A model generated the notes under the pieces. The model saw nothing but the letters and a program-made list of their open reading frames with translations. It searched no databases and was not told the DNA's origin. A stretch of DNA of 58,558 nucleotides from Selaginella moellendorffii (lineage: Eukaryota > Streptophyta > Lycopodiopsida > Selaginellales > Selaginellaceae). How positions within the stretch are numbered: position 1 is the first letter of the stretch; each line of letters opens with the position of its first letter. Both the position numbers and the translations under genes were made by a program. The stretch spans positions 228,451 through 287,008 of the forward strand of contig NW_003314311.1 in assembly GCF_000143415.4 (NCBI RefSeq). Direction: 5' to 3'. Shown one piece after another: positions 35,020 through 47,729 of this stretch.

Positions 35020-36110
35020 TTTAATAGCAGTGATAGACACACTAGCAAAAGCTCTAACTTCCACCCAGTGAATCAAGTAGTCAGAAGCAATAATGATATA
35101 CTCATTGCCAGTAATCGACTGTGGAAAAGGCCCCATTAGATCAAACATTACCAACTCAGATGGACGAGAAATTACAATTGACTTCAATTATCCTTTCATA
35201 ACACGAAGGGGAGTATTACGAGATTAGCACCAAATGCAACTACACACATACTAGATAACATCACATTACATTTCCAACTAATAGAAAAACCTATACAACT
35301 TTTTGATCACAAGACCATATCCTATATACTTGCCTCAAATATGAAAATCATGGTAGATGTGAAGAAAACATGGAATAAAGATTAAAGACACCACCTACCG
35401 TATATGATCATTAGGATCTGTCCTTATAAAATAAAAAAAGTTGTTTTTAAGACAATATTAAGAATGTAAATGCTACAATAGCAAATCATTAGTAAATGAT
35501 GCAAAATTCTTAAATCCATTGTAAAGGCGTCAAATCCATGGCTCAACCTTTTGAGCCTCACAAACCTTATCAAGAGAAAGGTAAATCTTGCTTCACACCT
35601 TATAGATATTAAATATTATTAATGGCACAGAATCCTTGTCCAAAAAATCCATAAATGCTGGAAAAATAGGCTCATCAGAAATATGAGAAGAGCAAAGAAG
35701 GAAGAGGAGCTTAATAAAGGACATCAATATCAACTATAAAACTCTTTAGGCAATGAACAACATTGAAATCATATATCTAAAGCTTCAAAGCCTACTGAGC
35801 AATACAACCACCCAAGTTTTTTAGTTTCAATAATAAACTACAATATAATCACTTTCTAGTAATGTCCAAGAACCATATAAATAGGCATGAAGTTGAAACC
35901 CCAAACTACTATTAAACACTCCTTTGTTATGGAGTAGTTCACCTCCATTGGTTGAAATATATAGCTGATATATGCAATGGGATGGCACTGATTAAACACA
36001 CTCAAGCTCTTTTGCATCAAAACACTTCCAAGACTGATATCAAAAGTATCTATGCACAAAATGAAAATCAAGTATTCAATTGAGTGGTGTTTTAGCATTC
36101 TTGTCCAAAG
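35020..36110 (-). repeat. Inverted internal segment of Gypsy-2
   Basis: On the minus strand, 36113-35856 reads as RNase H (LCIDTFDISLGSVLMQ, CHPIAYIS) and 35187-34942 as the first part of integrase (ELVMFDLMGPFPQS, EYIIIASDYLIHW). The flanking plus-strand sequence contains exactly the neighbours that should adjoin this block. The segment therefore flipped in place after insertion. Confidence 0.85.
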
Positions 36111-36756
36111 CAAATTCTTTTAGATAATAGTCCCATATTTATGGTTGAGGCATTTTAAATGTTATTGTCTTGATTGAGGATATACCACACTTTCACGAGT
36201 GCTTATCATCAATAGTGAAATGGTTTGGTAAGAATGGCTTATTCAGACCTTCAAAGGGATGATCATGAAGTATATGAGCTTTTAACATTTTAATTGGGAG
36301 CCACGAGTTGCTGATGTTAGGTCTTAGGATTAATATTTGACAAGCATTCTTCCATTAGTTTGAGTAAAATATGCTATATAAAAGTGGGACAATAATGGCA
36401 TTATAACTCCTCGTCATTTACCTACAAAGTATAAAATGGATGACTTAGTGTTAGTTTATTTTCCCAATCTTATAGTTTATGATTTGTCTAAAAAGCTTTT
36501 TGCTCAGTGGAAGGGACTATATTGAGTGTTGTGGCAAGTTGAACCACAAGTTTATGAGGTTCAGTATGACGAATAACATGTTGATCCTCTAGAAATTATA
36601 CATATATAACAATTAAAATGTTTAATACAAAAGAATTAGAAACAAATTGGCACCATTTATAGATTCACCAATGCCTCCTCCTGATATTCCTTTGGATCCT
36701 AGCCTGTCCACTAGAGAACCATGACTATCTTCCATCATTCCAAGAAAAGGGGATGA

Positions 36757-36895
36757 TGTGAGGTCCAAATATATAGCTATAATATTGTATATTATTATTA
36801 GCGTAATGAAATTTTAATAACCGTTGAATTGGTTTCAATTTAAACCACTCACTCATGTATATATGCTAGGGTTTTTTGGCTAATTGATATACACA
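36757..36895 (+). repeat. Probable 3' LTR of Gypsy-2
   Basis: The LTR-like sequence starts TGATGTGAGG right after the purine tract aaaagggga. It matches the segment at 30547-30816 (tggtttcaatttaaaccactcactc, a TATA-like stretch, gggttttttggctaattgat). The end is uncertain because an AC-rich run follows at about 36890. Confidence 0.65.
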
Positions 36896-37316
36896 CACAC
36901 ATTCAATCTCTCTAAGTAACATAATAATAACAAAGTATTTTACTTTAATATTGATGTTCTAATATATATTGATAATTATAAACAATAATTTCTAGATTAA
37001 TTTAGATATAACAATAAGTTTAAATTATTTTTATATTTTTCTAGAAAAAATATAAATGATATGAAATTTTTGAAACAAATAGAAAGTAATTTAGAAATTA
37101 GATAATTGCTAGGTATGAGGTGAATGCAATTAACCTAAATCATAAATATAAGATTTATGTTCTTTGATGTAGAATAGCTTTAATTACGTTGTAGAAGTAT
37201 CTTGCTGAACCTAGCACATGTTGTTTTTTAAATATAGAAAATTGACCTTAAGGAAAAAAATCATATCTTTATAATTGTGCTCTGTTACTAGGGTTTAGTT
37301 AGGGCTTGTATGGGAA
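36896..37316. other. AT-rich DNA and promoter region of SMG1
   Basis: AT-rich up to about 37260. The likely leader of SMG1 follows, with a telo-box-like tagggttta at 37289-37297 and a related ttagggc at 37299-37305, about 20 bases before the start codon. No other feature was seen. Confidence 0.5.
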
Positions 37317-40300
37317 ATGGCGGAGATGCTGCTCCAGACGCTCGCCTCGCAGGTGAGGGCCGCGCACACATTCGATGATCACGGCGGCGGCGGTGGTGCG
37401 GCGGTGGCTGCTGCTGCTCTGCCGCCGCCGCCGCTCCTCCCATCGGTCCAGGTATGCACGCTGCTCAAGATGAATCTCCAGATGCTCGCGGCGCAGGGGC
37501 TGGCATTGCATCCCTCGGCTGCATTGCGGCTGCTGGAGACAGGATCGCCGTTTTCGAATCTTCGCCTCCACCCCTGTCAGGCGATCACAAGCTCCGTGGC
37601 GGCGACCTATGTGTATTTCCTCCAGCACGGGTGCGAGAAGGTCGCTGTGGAGTCGGCGCTGTGCCTGAAAAGGGAGATAGAAACTTTGAGCAGGAGCTTG
37701 GCGGGGAAGAAGGGGGCGATGGGGCTTGTGGAAGCCGAGGTGGTTTCCCTTCTCAAGTTTGATCTCTTGCTCCTGCTGATGAGCGTGAGAGCAAATGCCG
37801 CGGAGTCACAGGTCCAGAAGGTGAAAAACATCATCAACTTCGTTCTCGAGAAGTCTGATCCTTTTGAAGCTCCCGTTCGCTGGCACTCGGAGCTCCAGTT
37901 AGCGGTGGTCCAGGCCTTGCGGAGAGTTTTCTCCTGGATAGTTCCTTGGGAGGTTGATGCCGAGGGAGCCATGGAGTTCTTCGGGAAATGCAGTGTGGCT
38001 ATGGCTCGTGGCTTGGAGAAAGAGGTGGCAAGCTTAACCGTGAGGATAGAGGTGCTGGAATGGATCGGCGAGTTTCCAAAGTGGTTTAGGAAGCTGGAAG
38101 GTATGACTCTCCTCAGCGGCAGCTTGTTCGCGGCTTTAGTGGCTACTGCTTCCGACGAGGAGAACACAGTGAGGCTGCAAGCTTCTAAGACTTTCGGTGC
38201 TCTTCTTCGCCACAAGTGCTTGAGCTCTTCTCAGGTTTACTCCGTGGCGAGTGCGGCGTTCGAGCAGCTTGGGGATCCCGACCCGGGCATCCAAGCTGCG
38301 TTTTGCGAAGTCCTCGCGACGTGCGCCTTGGGTGCGCTGTGGGTGCACGGATGGAACTCGGATTTAGATGCGAAGGAAGAGGGGAACTTCGTTACTAAGA
38401 GGCCGCTTGAACGTGAAAAACACTGGAGATCGGTGCTATCAGCGAACCGTTTCGCGCTACAATTGAGCCCGCCACAGGTGGTTTGCATCCTGAATTATAT
38501 ATCTCAGCGTCCACAGAGCTTGCCAGCGGGGTGGCAGCAGCGTCTGGTTTTCAACTGCTTGAAGACCAAAAGTGCCGACGACAAGAAGCAGGGTGATGGA
38601 CTGGATAGAAAGGAAGATTGTAGTGTTGTGGAGGACGCTGCCCGTTTTGATCTGGTGGAGAGCTGGTGCTGTAGTAGCAACATGGCTGCTGCTTGGTTCA
38701 TTATCCAGGAGCTAGCTCGTCACTGCATCACTGTGAGGTTTCGTACTCACCTTGGAGGACCAACGCAGACATTCGCAGCTCTCGAGCGAATGCTGCTGGA
38801 TCTTCCCCAGCTTGTACAGTCGGAATCGTCCGCAGCCAACACGTCAGAGCTGCTACCAATGAGACTCCTTTTGGAGCTGGTTGATAGCTTACAGAGGAAC
38901 ATCTATAACGCCTACGAAGGCTCACTAGTTTTGGAGGCCCCGTCCTTCTCCAGCGGCCTCTTCTTCCGTGCCAACAAGAAGGTTTGCGAGGAGTGGTTTG
39001 CCAGAATCCGGGAAGCCTTGGTGAACGCTAGCAGCGTGATACAGTGTCACTTTGGGACGGCCCAGCACGCTCTCTTTCGGCTGCATGACTTGAGGCCGAT
39101 GGCACTAGCTGCGCTGCGGGACTTGCCGCGTAGTCAAGCTGCTGACGGCGGCCTGACCTTGAAGGTGAAGCTCCAACAGGACGTTTTCCGTGTGCTTCGT
39201 CATGGATCTCTAGCACTATGCAAGCTGCACGAGAGCGACTCCATACTTGGACTTCAAGCGTGGGCAGTGACGGCGTTCGCTGGGTTGATCCTTGAGGAAG
39301 TTCACAAAGTTAGCTCTCCGCTGGGGCCGGTCGGGTGGATGAACGGATTGGCTTTTGAGGCGAGAGGAGAGTTTGAGAGAGCTGCAGCACATTACTCGCA
39401 GCTCTTCCAGTCCGAAGAAACTTTATCTGTTCTAGGCGCGGACGGAGTGCAGTTTATCATCGGCAGGATTGTGGAAAGCTACGTCTCGCTCTCGGACTGG
39501 GAAGCTCTAGAAGGCTGGCTCCAGGAGCTGCAGGTTTTGCGCGCAAAGCATGCGGGAAAGTCGTACACGGGAGCCCTGACGACTGCCGGTATCGACATGA
39601 ACTCGATACACGCACTGTCCCGTTTCGACGCTTCTGACATGGAAGGGACTTGGGGATACTTGGACTTGACACCTCAGAGCAACAACGAGATTACTATCGA
39701 TCCTCGTCAGGCACTCCAGAGAAGCGAGCAGATGCTGTTACAGGCCATGCTGAGGAAGGATAGTGAAGTAGAAGATGCCGCTCGGGAGATGAAGCTTGCT
39801 AGAGCTATGCTGGACGGACCGTTGCTGGTATCTTCGCTCGACGACCTCAGTGACGCTGCTCCGTATTTGACACAGCTTCACTGCATTGAAGTCGTGGAAT
39901 CTTGGAAGGGACCGTCTGAACGCCAGGAAGGGATACAGGATATCTCGCTGAAGTATTTCAACCATCCTGCGGACGAAGTGTACCAAGACTGCCACTTATG
40001 GTTGAAGGTGTTACGTGTTTACAAGACGGTCTTTCCTCACGCGGGCGTCACTTCGACGTTGCGACGGCAGTTGGTCCGATTGGCGAGAAAGCATGGCAAC
40101 TTCCGACTTGCTAGGAGAATGCTGAAAGAAATGGATGGCGAGAACTGGGATTCAAAGGTAGCGGCTTACGAGAACTCCTTGCTTCACTTTTCCGAGGGCC
40201 AGCATGCAAAAGCCATGACAGAGCTGTGGCCGCTGGTTAAGAACTTCATTGCCGAAAGCGAACGGGCACTTCCATTCGAAGGTGATGTTATGGCTGCAAC

Positions 40301-43300
40301 GTCGTGCTTAAAACTTGGTTCCTGGCTACAAAAGAGGCGAACGGAGAATGATTTTGCCGGGTTGCTGTCGGAGATGGACCTGACCAGTGGATCTGGTGGC
40401 ATGATTTTGGAGGAAGTCACTGGCGCAGCAGTGAAAGCGGCAACGCTCCATTGTCCGTCTTTTGGAAAGGCCTGGTTTTCTTATGCTTCGTGGTGCTACT
40501 CACTCGCAAGGTGCGGTTTTTTCGGCAATGAGACGCTGTCAAAGGCTAGCATCTTTCCGCAAGTACTGGAGAAAGAGCTGATTTCAAGTTCACCTTCCTT
40601 GACAGACGAGGAAATGATGAAAATTCAGGCGATGATAAAATCTCTTGGTGGTGAACTAGAGGACGCCATCTTGGAAATGCTGGTGAAGCGGGTAGTATTT
40701 TTGCTGGAAGCGGCAGCAAGGGAAGCAGGCTTTGAAAAATGGGATGGAGAGTCTCTCAGTTTGCAGCTGCGCCAGGAACTACAGGTTCTCAAGCCGAGCA
40801 GCGTCCCGGGCCTTATAAATGAGCTCCTACAGGTTTGGTGGGGTGTTCGAAAGAGAAGAATATCCTTGTTTGGGTACGCTGCTCACGGGTTTCTGAAGTA
40901 CATGAGCTTGTCGAATCGAACCACCGTGAGATCCAACCCGCTGAAACAAGACTCGACTCTGAGCGCTTCGTTGTTTGTGCTAAATATCCTTCAGACTTGT
41001 GGAGTGGAGCTTGAAGATATACTTCAGCAGGGACTGTCCTCTATACCGCCATCTCCATGGAAGGTAGGACTTTTTTCTCTTCGTTTTTGGTTCTCCTTAT
41101 TTTTTTTCCTTTTCTTTCTTGTTTGCTGCATTGTAGGAAATCACGCCTCAACTTTTTGCATGCGTAAGCAGTCATCCAGAGGCTAAAGTGAGGAAGCAGC
41201 TCGAGGGACTGCTAATGAGCCTTGCGAACGTGTATCCGTGGGCTATAGTTTATCCGACACTTGTACATTTTAATGCCTCAGAGGGCCAATCGTCCGAGGA
41301 GTTGGAACGCATCTTGAACTCTCTGGTAAGATTTTTACAGTTGTTGCCATTTCTAACTTGTTTAATTTCTTTTACAGTCAAAGTTGCATCCGAAAGTAGT
41401 GAATGACGTGCGGTTGATGATAGCTGAGCTCGGATCAATAACGTTTCTTTGGGAGGAGCAATGGCTGACTACGCTTCAGGATCTTCATGCAGGTAAAATA
41501 TTTGCTACACGATTAAATGATTTCCCTTTAAAATGGCTTTTGTATTTTTTTTAGATGTGAGTCGTCGAATCATCACTTTGAAAGAAGAGGCCGCAAGAAT
41601 AGCTGAAAATCAGACTCTTAGCCCCGACGAGAAGACAAAGATAAACGCAGCCAAGTATGCAGCAATCATGGCTCCAGTATCGTATGCATTGGAGCGACGG
41701 CTCACTCTTACATCGAGACCAGCAGAAACGCCACATGAAGTCTGGTTCCAAGAACACTTTGGTGGCCAACTCAGAGCTGCAATCACAACGTTTAAGACGC
41801 CTCCGGGTGGGAACATTACTCTAAATGACGTCTGGAAGCCATTTGACGCCATCGCAGCATCTTTATCAAATCATCACAAAAGGTCGGCCGTGGTTTTGCA
41901 AGACGTATCTCCACGCCTCGCTGCCTTGACGCACTCAGATGCGCCAATGCCAGGCCTTGAGTTCCCAGATGCGGACTTAGTAACGGTGGCAAACTTCAAC
42001 GACCAGATTACGATCCTAGCAACGAAAACAAAGCCAAAGAAGGTCTCTGTGACGGGATCAGATGGTCAAGTTTACAACTATCTGCTCAAAGGAAGGGAGG
42101 ACCTTAGGCTGGATGCGAGAATCATGCAGCTACTTCGCGCTTCAAACAAGATGCTACGGGCGTCTAGCGCTACGAGACGTGAAGGCTTGGCTGTCAAGTG
42201 CTACTCCGTGACGCCGATAAGTGGTCGTGCCGGCTTAATTCAGTGGGTTGACAATGTGACGAGCCTGTACTCGGTTTACAAGGCTTGGCAGCTTCGCCAA
42301 CAGGCAGCACAGCTCTCATCGAATGCTGTCTCAGGTGCTCCTCCACCTCTGCCACGCCCCAGCGACATGTTCTACGGGAAGATCATTCCAGCTTTGAAAG
42401 AGAAGGGACTGCGAAAAGTCATATCCCGGAGAGACTGGCCACAGGATGTCAAAAGGAAAGTCTTGCTGGATCTTATGAAAGAGACACCGAGGCAGCTACT
42501 ATACCGAGAGCTTTGGTGCGCAAGCGATGGATTAAAAGGATTGAACAAAAAAATTAAGAGGTCTGTGATGCTCGAATCATTTGATAATGGACTAACTTGT
42601 TACCTTTTTTGCTAGATTCTCCGGCAGCGTTGCGGTTATGAGTGTGATTGGACACGTTCTTGGCTTAGGCGATCGTCACCTAGACAACATTCTAATTGAT
42701 TTTAGCTCCGGAGACGTGGTGCATATCGACTACAATATCTGTTTTGAAAAGGGTCGGAGGCTGAAAGTTCCCGAGATCGTTCCATTTCGACTGACACAGA
42801 CTATCCAAAATGCGCTTGGGCCTACTGGTGTGGAAGGCTTCTTTCGAGCTAGCTGCGAAGCTGTTCTGAGCGTTCTACAGAAGAACAAAGAAGTGATACT
42901 TATGCTGCTGGAGGCATTTGTATGGGATCCTTTGGTGGAATGGATGAGGGGAGATGGTCACGATGAGGCCACGATTGGAGGTGAAGAACGTAAAGGCATG
43001 GAACTTGCTGTGAGCCTCAGCTTATTTGCTTCACACGTTCAGGAGAATCGTGTTGCACTTCAGGTAAGAGTTCACATTTTCTTTCATGAAAGGATTTTAC
43101 TGAAACAAGATGCATTGTAGGAACACCATGATCAGTTACTGCGGACGCTCCCCACAATACCCTCTACTCTTCAGGTAAGTTTTATTTATATATTTTTACT
43201 AATTTGAATCGCTTCCCCAATCTCATGTGCAGAGCTGGGCAGCTGGATACGAAAACTTTGAAAGATGCTCGACTCTTGCCTACCATATAAACCAGAAAAA

Positions 43301-46300
43301 GTATGCTGCTGAAAACGCGGAGGTCGCTGCTAGGAACCTTTTAGCTGAAGCCTCTGGTTCTCTAGAGAAGACACACGTGACATACGAGATACAGGCTCGC
43401 GAGTTCGCCCAGTCCAAAGCACGTACTGCAGAGGCAGCTAGAGAAACCACACAGTGGATTGAGCAGCGCAGCAGAGTTCTCGATTCTCTCCGAACGGACA
43501 CAGCTCCAGAACTCCAGGCACTGGGACAACTGACTCATTCGACAGACGCTGTTTCCTTGCTACAAGCAGTAGTTGCGTCCGGAGTAGCTTTGACAGTCCT
43601 GCCCGAGCCGACACAAGTCCACTTCAGAGAGGTTGACAGGGACATTTCTCAGTTCACATCAGCGCGGCACGAAGCTTTGCTGCATGCCCGAGCAACTCTG
43701 CAAGCCTATTCTCTAGCGTTGCAGAGGCTTCTGCCAGGGAACTATTATACAACGAGCTACGTACATAGTTGGGCGAAGATACTCCAGTTGCTAAGCATGC
43801 AAGTCACTCCGGAGGTGCTGGGCGTGACCAAACGGCAAGCAATAGACATTACTGCGGGAGGACGTGGAGATCACGACGATGTTATTTGCCAGAAACACGA
43901 GAAACTGAGGTCACACGTTGAGCTTCTCGGCGAAGAAGTCCAGAAGCTAGAGCAGGGACGTCTACAACTTGAAGAATCAGTCGATCCGGATGCGGAGAAA
44001 AGAGCCAAGGACAAACTCATGGGGATTTTTCTTCGTAGCCTCCAGCAGGGAAAGAAAGATGAGGATGACGCGGGTTTATACGATTTCGAGGAAAGGCGGC
44101 TCAAAGTTATTTTGGTTCTTCAGTCTGCTGCATCAACTATTTACAGTGAGATTGGGAATCATGCGGCTAATCTTCAAGGTATTGGAATGGAGGAGTCCAT
44201 ACGAAGGTGGTGCTTTCCAGAGCTCGAGGGACTAGTTGAGAGGGCTGTCCTCGTCTCGGACGTATTGAACGAGCTTCAACAGTTCAGTGGGAAGGCTACT
44301 GGATATCGTGCGAATCCGTGGGACTCAAACTCGAGTTTTACTGCAGAGTTGAAGGGCTTTACAGACTGTCTTGCTGGTATTGATCACCTCGTGAAGCAGA
44401 TGATAGGCGTGGTGCTTCCAGAGGCTGTGAAGGCTGCTCTTTCACAGGATCCAGCCGTCATGGACGCGTTCGCATCTTTATCCCAGATACGAGGAGCTAT
44501 TGACACAACTCTTGAGAAGGTGGCGGAGATAGAGATGCAGAAGTCGGCTTTGTTAGAACTCGAGAGAACTTATCCTGACAGGCTGGAAGAGCTTGTGAAG
44601 CGGAAAACATTCCTGGAAGAGGCAGCTGCTGGTGGCAAGGATGATCTTTCCTGGGAAGAGGCTGAGGAGCTTGCAAGTCAGGAAGATCTCTGCCGAGAGC
44701 AACTGGAGACGTTGCAAAAGGCTTGGTCTCAACGCAGTGCACAGGCTTCAGCTGTGTTAAGAATGGAAGGACTCGTGCGATCAGCCTTAGCGTCCGCAGA
44801 CCAACGTTTCGAGGCACTAGTAGCACTGGACAGGGATGATCTTCACTTGATGAGGGGAAAGGTTCTCTTGGCAGCTTTTGCGAAGCTGTTCTCTGGGCTT
44901 GAGTCGCTGGATGCCGCTCTGAGAAGAGTTCCAGTTGCGAAGACAACGCAGGTTGAGTCTCCTGGGCTTGAATACATTTGGAGAGCGTCAAACGTCCTCC
45001 AAAAGAAGACTTTCTTCGTGTGGAAGGTTTACGTGATGGACATTCTTCTGGACTCATGCGTTCGTGACGCTTCCAACGATTTGAGTTTGAGTTTGGATCA
45101 AGTTATAAGCCAGCACAAAAGACGACTAGAGGCTCAACTTCAGGGCGTGCTGGACTTATATCTGAGAGAACGCGTCTCGCCAGCCTTTCTGGACATTATT
45201 TTGAAGGAGGCTACCATCTCGAGTTTTGCTGACAATTCCGACAGTTCTAGAGAGGGGGAGGCTGCAAAGAAAGCTGTGAAGCTACTTCGAGAATACTGTG
45301 ATGTCCACGAAACAGTCCGAGCGGCAAAGACTGCAGCCTTTGCTCTGAAGATACAGGCGGACGAAGCAAAACAGAGCCTCCAAAATGCTCAGATCGAGAT
45401 TGCTCAGATGGAGTGGCTTCATGAGACCGTTTTGCTACCTCGCGTCCAGTTCGTTGCCATGCCATCTGGGCCTTATCCCGAGAAGTCGACGAGCATTCGG
45501 TGGTGGAGTAGAAAGCAGATATTGGACAACATACGAAACTCGATAGCTGCTATCTCGAGAGCTACTGAGGGCTTGCAGAAAGCGGAGCGGGCAAGTGTGT
45601 CCGCTGAAGAGCAGCTAGAAAGGACGATGGCATGGGCTTCTAATCGTGCAGGTACTTCTCAGGAATTCCGTGAACGTCTTCAAAGAAGGCAGCAACTTCT
45701 CTGGACTGGTCAAGAGCACGCCACGAGTACCGTGAGACTTTGTGTTACAGTTTTGGAGTTTGAAGCTTCTCGCGAAGGCTACCTGGAGTCAAGCTCGAGT
45801 AGCTCATCTAGCGACGGGAAATCCTGGCAGCAGTCTTACCAGAGCTTGATCTTGCGGCTGGAGGCTGCCTACATTGCGTTTACTAGTAAGTTCATCAGTA
45901 TTATCCTGAATTCTTATTACTTGGAGCGGTTGTTTATACAGGCTGTGACATGGAATGGAAAGCCGCTCAAAAAGCGTTGGAAGCCGCGAGTGCCAATCTA
46001 TCTGGTGTACTAAGAGAGCGCCAACTTGTATTTAGCGAATCCGAGTCGAGTGGAGGTTAGTATCTGCTTCATATTTTGTCTCTCTAAGATCACTGTGCAG
46101 CTGAACTACAATCCATATTCTTACAACTAAGACAACTCACTCTTGAAGCTGCCGGGGCTGTGAATGCATTTTGCAAGGGTGTGCGAAGTCATTCAGCTCT
46201 TACCTCCGAAGGTGCCGTCATGCTTGATGAGGCAAGTATTTTTAAAAGTTGGTTCACTGGTGCTAGTTAATTCACCATTCTCAAAACCAGGTGCTGGCAT

Positions 46301-47490
46301 TGACGGAAGGAGCGGATGGAGCGAGTGATGTGCATTCCCTCGCGAAAGAAGCTATCACAGAAAGGCAGAGCCTAATAAGTGATCTTAAGAAGGTGTGGTC
46401 GGATCGGATGATATTTGCCAGGTTTTGTGCTGACTTATTTGTGTCAGGTGCATGCTGCTGTGGCGCCTTTGGAGTTGTTGCTTCCATCAACAGCAAACGC
46501 CATGAGCGCCGACCTGGATGTCAAGGCGGTCATCAAGTCGGGGCAATCGCCTACGTTGCAATCTTTGGATTTAAAGATCAAGGAGTCTCTCGCAGATTTG
46601 CCTCTGCACGTCTCCAGCGTTCTCGATGCCGCACAAAAGCTGCACTCGGCTCTTACTAGCTTGGGGCGTGCTGCAAGTGTAGACGCCGGTACTCTCAACA
46701 AGGCAAGTCCAAACGTTTCTTAATGCGTGTCTTTCTCTAATGAGCACCTTTTTTCTTGTGTAGGCCTTTGAAGGTATGGACGAAAGTCCACCGGTATCGG
46801 TTTCCACTGAGGATGTTTTCCCGTCTCAACAAAGCAACCTTCAACCTGTGGCGAATCCGCTCGTTGAAAAGGATGTGCTGGAGGACGATGACTCGTGGAT
46901 ATCCCCGCCGGGTACACAGTCCGGGGACTCGGACTACAGTGTTCAAGAGTCGACATCAACACAGGACCATGAGGTGCAGCAAAGAAGCCAGGCTGAGAAC
47001 GTCTCTGTGATTAAAGCATTGGCAGCTGAGGCGATTGAAGGCCAGACACGGGCGAAGGCTGGAGTGTCACAGCATTCTTTGTCCTCTGAGTGTGACAAGT
47101 TACACAGTGGAGAAGCTGCAAGGCCCGGAAACGACCAGAAGCAGCACACCTTGAAAGGAAACTCTAGCAACGCTTTGTCTGCAAATGTGGATCATCAGTC
47201 GCGAGTAGTGAGAGGTATGTTTTTGTGGTTTGTGCACAAGCTAGAAATTGATTAGCTTCTGTTTGCAGGGACTGCTGTAAACGTTTTGAAACGAGTCCGA
47301 ACTAAGCTTGAAGGACGTGACATAGATGAGACCGGGTAAGGCTCTCTTGCGTGAGCTAAGATAGTTAAGTTTTGGCTGTTTTCCAAACAGGCAGCTGAGC
47401 ATTGCCGATCAGGTGGACCATCTCCTTCGACAGGCGATGAGCATTGACAACCTTTGTAATATGTACGAGGGATGGACACCATGGATCTAA
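37317..47490 (+). CDS. SMG1: SMG1 phosphatidylinositol-3-kinase-related protein kinase
   Basis: Fourteen exons give 3143 residues: 37317-41063, 41137-41325, 41378-41492, 41555-42560, 42616-43063, 43121-43174, 43233-45885, 45942-46055, 46101-46231, 46291-46392, 46448-46702, 46764-47214, 47269-47335 and 47391-47490. SMG1 phosphorylates UPF1 in nonsense-mediated mRNA decay. The first 1300 residues are HEAT/FAT-like helices. The PIKK domain covers about 1500-1860, with the ATP lysine at 1529 (YLLKGREDLRLD), catalytic loop D1705 (GLGDRHLDN) and metal-binding D1724 (HIDYN). A 1200-residue helical insertion, typical of SMG1, separates the kinase from the FATC end (IADQVDHLL, then NLCNMYEGWTPWI). That ending and MSVIGHVLGLGDRH identify SMG1 rather than TOR, ATM or ATR. 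Two introns use GC donors (46232, 46703). The first ATG in good context was used; a short N-terminal Gly/Ala/Pro-rich run follows it. Confidence 0.93.
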
Positions 47491-47729
47491 TCAGGTACCG
47501 TTTTGTCTGTTCATTGCAAGTCATGTCTAGCTGACAGTCTTGATGATAGACACCGCGATACTCCGAGGAAAGAAAGCTGGAGATGACAGGCAGGAAGAAT
47601 CCATTCTTTCAGGCGCAACTCCGCCGAGAAATTCGCCAACTGAAAGGAGGTAAAGTTTCACAACTCGGGGCTCGACTTTATACTGTTTTTTGCCAGTTCA
47701 GTCAAGCCCTACAAGCACAGATCCAGAAG

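Larger units (their letters stand above)
32327..36895 (+). mobile_element. Gypsy-2: degenerate Ty3/Gypsy retrotransposon with an internal inversion
   Basis: Gag capsid remnants lie at about 32685-32925 (FRGSPRDDVYNWFDHF, LQGTVLQWYNAL). A protease end (FDFIFNINWLW) lies near 33805-33840, RT at about 34170-34550 (YPPPHTTDLLNYL, FTKLDLVFGYW) and the RT-RNase H joint at about 34950-35020. RNase H and the first half of integrase then appear on the minus strand (35020-36110). The second half of integrase (LDNSPIFMVEAF) resumes on the plus strand at 36117, followed by the C-terminal part and the polypurine tract aaaaggggatgatg. The element has many stops. It belongs to the same family as Gypsy-1. 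Confidence 0.82.

Noticed and set aside
37607-38215. 202-codon minus-strand frame inside SMG1
   Set aside because: Shadow frame of a GC-balanced coding exon.
44497-45057. 186-codon minus-strand frame inside SMG1 exon 7
   Set aside because: Shadow frame; the plus-strand exon is continuous and conserved in character.
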